Assembly (NCBI GenBank): GCA_947460085.1
Contig: CANHGA010000064.1
Coordinates: 1-9,582 of the forward strand
DNA from: Synechococcaceae cyanobacterium
Lineage (GTDB): Bacteria > Cyanobacteriota > Cyanobacteriia > PCC-6307 > Cyanobiaceae
Reading direction: 5' to 3'
DNA: 9,582 nucleotides
Shown here: in pieces, positions 4,459 through 9,582 of the stretch
How positions within the stretch are numbered: position 1 is the first letter of the stretch
Layout of the letters: each line of letters begins with the position of its first letter
The notes under the pieces: model-generated
Seen by the model: the letters and a program-made list of their open reading frames with translations, nothing else
Databases searched by the model: none
What the model was told of the DNA's origin: nothing
Made by a program: the position numbers and the translations under genes

Positions 4459-6953
4459 CCCCAGAGGCCCTTCAGGCCTGGCTGAAGCCCCTCCAGCAGG
4501 CGTTGCAGTTGGAGGCTGAGCGAGGGTTTGGGGATCTCAAGGGACGCCAGGAACGCTTCAGCGGCTTTGTGGCCCGCACCCTCGCCGAGCCGATAGGCGG
4601 CATCACCGAGCCCCAAAGGCAAGGACTGGAGGATCTGGCCAAGGCGCTGGCGTCCTATGGGGAGCTCAGCCTGGCCCGCCGCCAAAACCTGGTGCGCCAG
4701 TGCCGCGAGCGGCTGCACCAGCTTCGCCAGGCCCACCAACCGACCATCCCCGTGGGCCCTCCCCGCCTCAAGGTTGGGGCCAGCTCCTCCCCTGGGCCTC
4801 TAGCTGCGTCAGGGTCTGGCCCAGGGGCTTCTTCCGGCCATTGGGATCCGGATACGCCGCTCTCAGATATCAAGGGTGTGGGGCCGAAAACGGCCACCCG
4901 ATTGGCGCAGCTGGGGCTGTTCGTGCTGCGCGATCTGGTGCACTACTACCCCCGTGATTACCTCGATTACGCCAATTTGGTGCGCATCAGCGGGCTCGAA
5001 CCAGGCCGCACCGCCACGATCGTGGCCACGGTTCGGCGCAGCAACGCCTTCACCAGCCCCCGCAATCCCAACCTCTCGATTCTCGAACTGCACCTTGCCG
5101 ACATCACCGGCAAGATCCGGGTGAGTCGCTTTTTTGCCGGCAAGCGCTTTGCGACGCCCGGCTGGCTGAAGGGGCAACAGGCCCACTTCCCACCGGGCGC
5201 CACCGTGGCTGTCAGCGGGCTTGTGAAGGAAACCCCCTACGGCCCTGCCTTCCAGGACCCCCTGATGGAGGTGCTCGACCATTCCCATGCCCAGGTTCGC
5301 TCCGAGAGCATTGGCCGGCTAATTCCGGTGTATGGGCTCACGGAGGGTCTGGGGTCCGAGCGGCTTCGCCAGGCCCTGGCCGCGGTGTTACCCGAGGTGG
5401 GCCGCTGGGGGGATCCCTTGCCCGAGGCGCTTCGCCATAGCGAAAACCTCATTACCAGGCCCCAGGCCCTGCTGCAGATCCACCAGCCCGGCAATCAGCA
5501 GGAGCTGCAGGCGAGCCGCCATCGCCTGGTGTTCGATGAATTCCTGTTGCTACAGCTCGGCCTGTTGCAGCGTCGACGCCAACTGAGCCAAAGGCCGGCC
5601 CCGCCCCTGGTGCTCGCGGCCGGTCGCGACGACCTGGTGCAGCGATTCCTTGAGCTGCTTCCCTTCCCCCTGACCGGTGCCCAGCAACGGGTTTTCGCTG
5701 AAATCCGTGTCGACCTGGCCCGGCCCCAACCCATGGCCCGCCTGGTGCAGGGGGATGTGGGCAGCGGCAAAACGGTGGTGGCCCTTGCCTCCCTTCTCAC
5801 CGCCATTGAGGCGGGTTGCCAGGGTGCTCTGATGGCGCCTACGGAAGTCTTGGCCGAGCAGCACTACCGCAAGTTGGCTGAATGGTTGCCCCAGCTGCAC
5901 ATCACCTCGGCCCTGCTCACCGGTTCAACGCCTGCCCAGCGGCGGCGCGAGCTGCTTCGGGATTTGGTGAACGGTCAGGTGCAGCTTTTGGTTGGCACCC
6001 ACGCTCTCCTGGAAGATCCGGTCCAGTTCGATCGCCTGGGGTTGGTGGTGGTTGATGAACAACACCGCTTTGGGGTGCGCCAGCGCAACCGCCTACTTGC
6101 CAAGGGCCTCCAGCCCCACCTGCTGACCATGACCGCCACCCCGATTCCCCGCACCCTCGCCCTTTCGCTCCATGGCGACCTGGACGTCAGCCAAATCGAT
6201 GAACTACCGCCCGGGCGCCAACCCATCCAAACCAGCCTGCTCAAGGGGGGGCAACGCAGCAAGGCCTACGAACTGATCCGCGACCAGGTGGCCATCGGCC
6301 AACGGGCCTACGTGGTGCTGCCCCTGGTGGAGGAATCCGAAAAGCTTGATTTGCGCTCGGCCATCGAGGTGCACCGGGAGCTTGAAGAGGAGGTGTTCCC
6401 CGATCTGCAGGTGGGCTTGCTCCACGGCAAACTCAACAGCGCCAGCAAGCAGGCCGCCATTCGGGCTTTTGCCGATGGTTTGACCCAGGTGCTTGTGAGC
6501 ACCACGGTGGTGGAGGTGGGTGTGGATGTGCCCGAGGCGAGTGTGATGGTGATCGACCATGCCGAGCGTTTTGGCCTGGCCCAACTCCACCAACTGCGGG
6601 GCCGGGTCGGTCGGGGGGCGGCGGCCTCCTACTGCTTACTCATCAACGACAGCAACAACGTGCAGGCCAAACAGCGGCTTGAGGTGTTGGTGCGCTCCGG
6701 TGATGGCTTTGAAATTGCCGAAATGGATTTGCGGCTCCGGGGGCCAGGCCAGGTCTTGGGCACCCGCCAATCGGGGCTCCCCGATCTAGCGCTCGCCAGC
6801 CTCACCGATGACGGTGAGGTGCTGGAGCAGGCGCGCCAGGTGGCCCAATCGATCACGGCCAAGGATCCCGATTTGGCGCTCCATCAGGGCCTGGCTGAAG
6901 CCCTTGCCGACCAACGGCGGCGTCAATTGGACCTGGCATCTCGCCTCAATTAG
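4395..6953 (+). CDS. recG: ATP-dependent DNA helicase RecG
   Basis: RecG remodels stalled replication forks and Holliday junctions. Domains in order: an N-terminal extension (about 1-150, helical, starting near ALTPEALQAWL and ending in a Pro/Gly/Ser-rich linker) typical of cyanobacterial and plastid RecG; a helix-hairpin-like DIKGVGPKTATRL (158-170); the OB-fold wedge domain (about 190-310); then two helicase domains. Motifs: Walker A GDVGSGKT (453-460), MAPTEVLAEQH (motif Ia), the RecG box DEQH (554-557), MTATPIPRT (579-587), and QLRGRVGRG (733-741, motif VI). The TRG translocation motif GDGFEIAEMDLRLRGPG (769-785) is followed by QVLGTRQSG. All appear intact. At 852 residues it is longer than the E. 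coli protein (693) because of the extension. The GTG at 4395 has a GAGG 10 bases upstream. The dipeptidase gene follows after three bases. Confidence 0.96.
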   Translation: MAAGHHHSANSTQNLKTQNALTPEALQAWLKPLQQALQLEAERGFGDLKGRQERFSGFVARTLAEPIGGITEPQRQGLEDLAKALASYGELSLARRQNLVRQCRERLHQLRQAHQPTIPVGPPRLKVGASSSPGPLAASGSGPGASSGHWDPDTPLSDIKGVGPKTATRLAQLGLFVLRDLVHYYPRDYLDYANLVRISGLEPGRTATIVATVRRSNAFTSPRNPNLSILELHLADITGKIRVSRFFAGKRFATPGWLKGQQAHFPPGATVAVSGLVKETPYGPAFQDPLMEVLDHSHAQVRSESIGRLIPVYGLTEGLGSERLRQALAAVLPEVGRWGDPLPEALRHSENLITRPQALLQIHQPGNQQELQASRHRLVFDEFLLLQLGLLQRRRQLSQRPAPPLVLAAGRDDLVQRFLELLPFPLTGAQQRVFAEIRVDLARPQPMARLVQGDVGSGKTVVALASLLTAIEAGCQGALMAPTEVLAEQHYRKLAEWLPQLHITSALLTGSTPAQRRRELLRDLVNGQVQLLVGTHALLEDPVQFDRLGLVVVDEQHRFGVRQRNRLLAKGLQPHLLTMTATPIPRTLALSLHGDLDVSQIDELPPGRQPIQTSLLKGGQRSKAYELIRDQVAIGQRAYVVLPLVEESEKLDLRSAIEVHRELEEEVFPDLQVGLLHGKLNSASKQAAIRAFADGLTQVLVSTTVVEVGVDVPEASVMVIDHAERFGLAQLHQLRGRVGRGAAASYCLLINDSNNVQAKQRLEVLVRSGDGFEIAEMDLRLRGPGQVLGTRQSGLPDLALASLTDDGEVLEQARQVAQSITAKDPDLALHQGLAEALADQRRRQLDLASRLN

Positions 6954-6956
6954 CCC

Positions 6957-7658
6957 ATGCGTCCTTGGAGTTCTGTCCCGATTCAGGAGAACCATGAAGC
7001 GCTGGTGGCTTTGCCAGTTGAACTTCAGTGCCTGGAGCCCCACCCCTATGCATCCCTGGGTGCCCCCTATGGGGCTGGCCTCTCTCCCTTTCGCCTACGC
7101 CAGGGGGTCGTGGATCGCCTGCTCCAGGCCCAGGTGATCCTGCAGCGGCACCAAGTCCAATGGCGTTTTGCTGTGTTCGATGCCTGGCGCCCCGTGGCCG
7201 TCCAGGCCTTCATGGTGAACCATGCCATCCGGGAGGAATGCCAAAGGCGCGGGGTGGACCCAAGCCTCGACACCCCAGGGCGGCGGCAGGCCACCTGGGA
7301 CGTGGGCCGTTTTTGGGCCCCTCCGAGCGAGAGCGCCGACACCCCACCGCCCCATAGCACCGGTGGCGCCGTCGATCTCACCTTGGCTGACGCCCAGGGC
7401 CTGGAGCTGGCCATGGGTGGCGCCATCGATGCCATCGGAGCGATCTCCGAGCCGCTCCACTACGCCGCCATGGCCGAGCAGGGGCCCCATAGCCAGGAGG
7501 CCCTGTGGCACCGGCGCCGCCTGGCGTTAACGCAGGCGATGCAAGCAGCTGGCTTTGCCCAGCACCCCAACGAGTGGTGGCACTTCAGCTGGGGAGATCA
7601 ACTCTGGGCCTGGCGCACAGGCGCTGCCCAAGCCTGCTACGGACGGGCCCCTGATTGA
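6957..7658 (+). CDS. VanX/DdpX-like D-alanyl-D-alanine dipeptidase (peptidase family M15D)
   Basis: The 233-residue protein carries the VanX-family zinc site. H133 and D140 lie in HSTGGAVDLTL, E206 (catalytic base) and H209 (third zinc ligand) in EWWHFSWGDQ, and DAWRP (75-79) supplies the conserved Arg (R78) that stabilises the transition state. The usual SxHxxGxAxD motif reads PPHSTGGAVD here, so the first Ser is replaced by Pro131. VanX homologues hydrolyse D-Ala-D-Ala; outside vancomycin-resistance clusters they are thought to recycle the dipeptide in peptidoglycan turnover, and a Synechocystis homologue is known. No signal peptide is visible, so it is probably cytoplasmic. The ATG lies three bases after the recG stop, which suggests translational coupling. 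The 3' end overlaps the convergent sir gene by 22 bases. No vanH or vanA-like genes are near, so this is not a resistance cluster. Confidence 0.88.
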   Translation: MRPWSSVPIQENHEALVALPVELQCLEPHPYASLGAPYGAGLSPFRLRQGVVDRLLQAQVILQRHQVQWRFAVFDAWRPVAVQAFMVNHAIREECQRRGVDPSLDTPGRRQATWDVGRFWAPPSESADTPPPHSTGGAVDLTLADAQGLELAMGGAIDAIGAISEPLHYAAMAEQGPHSQEALWHRRRLALTQAMQAAGFAQHPNEWWHFSWGDQLWAWRTGAAQACYGRAPD

Positions 7659-9424
7659 GCCAGGAGCGCCTCAACGCCTGGGCGGCCGGTCTTGGCCACA
7701 AAGTCACCAAAACTGCGCCGGCCCCCCGCCTCTTGCCAGGCCTTCAGTAGGGGCTCGAGGGTGGTTTCAAGGTCAGCCAAGGGCATCTTCTCGAGATAGG
7801 TCTCGGCGAGTTGGCTGAGTTGGGGTGTGCCCCCAAGCCAGAGCTGGTATTGATCCACGCCACTTCCCACCAAACCAATCTCCGCCATATACGGGCGGGC
7901 ACAACCATTGGGGCAGCCCGTCATCCTCACCAGCACTGGTTTGGTGATGCCGAGTTCCTGGAATTGGTTCTCGAGACGCTCGAGCACGTCGGGGAAAATC
8001 CGTTCTGCTTCGGTCACGGCAAGCCCACACAGGGGCAGGGCCGGACAGGCGATGCCGTGGCGGGTGAGCAGGGACGGTGCTTCGGGCGTTGCCAAGCCCA
8101 ACCGGCCGAGGGCCTCGCGAATGGTGGCCCGTTGGGCCGTTCCGATATTGCAGAGCAGCAGATCCTGGTTTGGGGTGAGCCGCACCTCCAATTTGTAGGT
8201 GTCCACGAGGTGGCGGAGCCCCGTTTTGAGCTCTCCCGAGAGACGGCCGCACAACACGGGGAGGCCCACAAACCACAGCTTCTGGTTCTGGCGATGCCAA
8301 CCCAGGTAGTCCTCGAGCTTTGCCTTGGGTTCCTGGCGCAGGCCCTTGATGGGATGGGCGAAATAGTTGGCTTGCAATTCCGCTTTGAACCAGGCCACCC
8401 CCCGGTCATGGATCAGGTATTTCATCCGGGCATGGCGACGCTGCTGGCGGTCGCCGAAATCCCTCTGCAGGGCGAGAATGGATTGCACCAAATCGAGCAC
8501 GTGCCCATAGGCCACATAGCCGAGGGGATCGGCGGTGCGGGCAAAGGTTTCTTCCTTGTTGTGGGTGCGGCCCATGCCGCCCCCCACGTACACATTGCAG
8601 CCCATGGGCCTGCCCTGGGGATCGCAGAACAACACCAGCCCGATGTCCTGGGTCAGCAGGTCCACGGCGTTATCGCCGGGCACCGTGACGGCCACCTTGA
8701 ATTTGCGGGGGAGGTAGGTGTTGCCATAAAGGGGCTCCTCGCGGTCACCACTGAAGACGCCGCCCTCCTGTTGGCGCTCCTTCACCTTTTGAACCGAGGC
8801 ACTCGGTTTGATTCGGTAGCTGAGTTCGCCATCAACCCAGAGATCCAGGTAAAAGCCTTCGGCGGCCTGGGGGGTCAAGAGATCGGCGATCTGGTCAGCC
8901 AAGTCGCGGGCCGCCGGATAGCCACGGTCCTCGAATGGGGCTGCAGGAGCCATCACGTTGCGGTTGATGTCGCCACAGGCAGCAAGGGTTGATCCCAGGT
9001 TGCGCACGATGGTGCCGATCACCTCCTTGAGGTCGGCCTTGGCGATGCCGTGGATCTGGAAGGCCTGGCGCGTGGTGGCGCGCATGGTGCCATTGCCCAG
9101 CCGGTTGGCGAGCTCATCAATCGCCAGATACAGGGGTGCTGGGATGCGGCCACCGGGGCTGCGCAGCCGCAACATCATTTGCCAATCCTTCTCCTCACCC
9201 TTGCGGCGGTTATCGCGGTTGTCCTGCTGGTAGCTGCCGTGGAATTTGAGAATTTGAACGGCCCCTTCCGTGAAATTGGGGTTGGCGTTCGCCAACTCAC
9301 TCAGCAGTGGTTCCTTGAGATGGCCGCTGCTTGCCTTGAGCTGTTCAAACTTCGTGGGAGCACTCGAAGCTCCCTGGTCTGCTTGGAGTTGCCCAATGGT
9401 TGTAGAGGTGTGCCCCGTGCCCAC
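7637..9424 (-). CDS. sir: ferredoxin-dependent sulfite reductase
   Basis: The enzyme reduces sulfite to sulfide with six electrons from ferredoxin in assimilatory sulfur metabolism. The 595-residue protein has the two-repeat nitrite/sulfite reductase architecture. The siroheme/4Fe-4S ligands are all present: C460 and C466 (CPALPLC), then C504 and C508 (TGCPNGC). An N-terminal ferredoxin-like half contains KFHGSYQQDNRDNR, LRLRSPGGRI, TTRQAFQIHGI and CGDINRNVM. Length near 600 and TTRQAFQIHG favour Sir over ferredoxin-nitrite reductase (about 510 residues). The start is GTG at 9424; an in-frame stop (TGA, complement of 9473-9475) and no upstream ATG limit other choices. The first 25 residues are low in conserved features, so the start is uncertain by that much. 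It is convergent with the dipeptidase gene and divergent from glyS. Confidence 0.97.
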   Translation of the reverse strand: MGTGHTSTTIGQLQADQGASSAPTKFEQLKASSGHLKEPLLSELANANPNFTEGAVQILKFHGSYQQDNRDNRRKGEEKDWQMMLRLRSPGGRIPAPLYLAIDELANRLGNGTMRATTRQAFQIHGIAKADLKEVIGTIVRNLGSTLAACGDINRNVMAPAAPFEDRGYPAARDLADQIADLLTPQAAEGFYLDLWVDGELSYRIKPSASVQKVKERQQEGGVFSGDREEPLYGNTYLPRKFKVAVTVPGDNAVDLLTQDIGLVLFCDPQGRPMGCNVYVGGGMGRTHNKEETFARTADPLGYVAYGHVLDLVQSILALQRDFGDRQQRRHARMKYLIHDRGVAWFKAELQANYFAHPIKGLRQEPKAKLEDYLGWHRQNQKLWFVGLPVLCGRLSGELKTGLRHLVDTYKLEVRLTPNQDLLLCNIGTAQRATIREALGRLGLATPEAPSLLTRHGIACPALPLCGLAVTEAERIFPDVLERLENQFQELGITKPVLVRMTGCPNGCARPYMAEIGLVGSGVDQYQLWLGGTPQLSQLAETYLEKMPLADLETTLEPLLKAWQEAGGRRSFGDFVAKTGRPGVEALLAQSGARP

Positions 9425-9505
9425 AGGTCCCCAAAGCGAACGATTGGCATCGACCGTAGCGAAGAGGGCAGGTCAATACAGTGAGTTGCAGATGTGGCTG
9501 TTCCC
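9425..9505. promoter_or_regulatory. divergent sir/glyS intergenic region
   Basis: These 81 bases separate the sir start (minus strand) from the glyS start (plus strand) and must hold promoters for both, unless promoters lie inside the genes. A TACAGT at 9477-9482 resembles a plus-strand -10 box but has no good -35 partner. On the minus strand TTGACC (complement of 9471-9476) resembles a -35 box with no clear -10. No operator of a known regulator could be recognised with confidence. Confidence 0.4.
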
Positions 9506-9582
9506 TTGTCGACCTTTCTTTTGGAGATCGGAACCGAGGAACTCCCTGCTGATTTCGCCCGTCTAGCCCTGCCCCAACTCGA
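9506..9582 (+). CDS. glyS: glycyl-tRNA synthetase beta subunit, N-terminal fragment
   Basis: The first 25 codons are in the window, and the gene runs off the 3' edge. The reading is STFLLEIGTEELPADFARLA, followed by LPQL. The FLLEIGTEELPA segment is the highly characteristic N-terminus of the GlyRS beta subunit, the tRNA-binding partner of GlyQ in the bacterial alpha2beta2 enzyme. The probable start is TTG at 9506; a GTG at 9494 would add four residues, and an in-frame TGA at 9482-9484 prevents any longer start. No Shine-Dalgarno is obvious. It is divergent from sir across an 81-base gap. Confidence 0.9.
   Translation, partial: MSTFLLEIGTEELPADFARLALPQL

Noticed and set aside
6957..7658. Vancomycin-resistance cluster
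   Set aside because: Only a VanX-like gene is present. No D-lactate dehydrogenase, D-Ala-D-Lac ligase or VanRS-type regulators are in the window, and a lone dipeptidase is normal in cyanobacteria.
7811..8992. 393-codon plus-strand open frame antisense to sir
   Set aside because: It lies wholly within sir, whose protein is clearly conserved with its metal ligands. The antisense translation has no recognisable motif and reflects GC-rich codon phasing.
1..9582. Mobile element, CRISPR array, tRNA or rRNA
   Set aside because: I saw no transposase or integrase motifs, no regularly spaced direct repeats with unique spacers, no cloverleaf candidate and no rRNA-like stretch.

Overview
This window reads as a stretch of core chromosome from a unicellular cyanobacterium of the Synechococcus/Cyanobium (picocyanobacterial) type with high GC content. 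The evidence is a DevA-type ABC ATPase, a ferredoxin-type sulfite reductase, a RecG with the cyanobacterial N-terminal extension, a short EF-Ts, and a gene order (rpsB, tsf, hypothetical, recG, dipeptidase, then sir and glyS diverging) that I recall from this group. The HIP1 octamer GCGATCGC, common in many other cyanobacteria, does not occur in the window. The species is not assigned.

Layout. At 2-172 is the C-terminal end of an ABC transporter ATPase. A 51-residue, very basic small protein follows at 245-400, then a strong intrinsic terminator at 442-467. A family 2 glycosyltransferase lies at 511-1440. The translation block is rpsB (1552-2265) and tsf (2488-3147), separated by 222 bases that hold a strong hairpin and a degenerate 17-base tandem repeat. 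Next come an unrecognised 432-residue protein with an aspartate-rich linker (3160-4458), recG (4395-6953, overlapping its upstream neighbour by 64 bases) and a VanX-like D-Ala-D-Ala dipeptidase (6957-7658). On the minus strand, sir (7637-9424) overlaps the dipeptidase gene tail to tail by 22 bases. Beyond an 81-base divergent spacer, glyS begins on the plus strand and runs off the window.

From tsf to the dipeptidase the genes are spaced by 12 bases, a 64-base overlap and 3 bases, so they probably form one transcription unit, possibly begun by rpsB. sir and glyS share a short divergent promoter region. The functions are housekeeping: translation (S2, EF-Ts, GlyRS), replication-fork repair (RecG), sulfur assimilation (Sir) and envelope or peptidoglycan work (glycosyltransferase, dipeptidase, ABC exporter).

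I do not see a new multi-gene system, mobile element, CRISPR array, tRNA or rRNA. The points that deserve a second look are small: two structured non-coding regions flanking rpsB, the conserved-looking small basic protein, the acidic hypothetical protein, and the gene overlaps.
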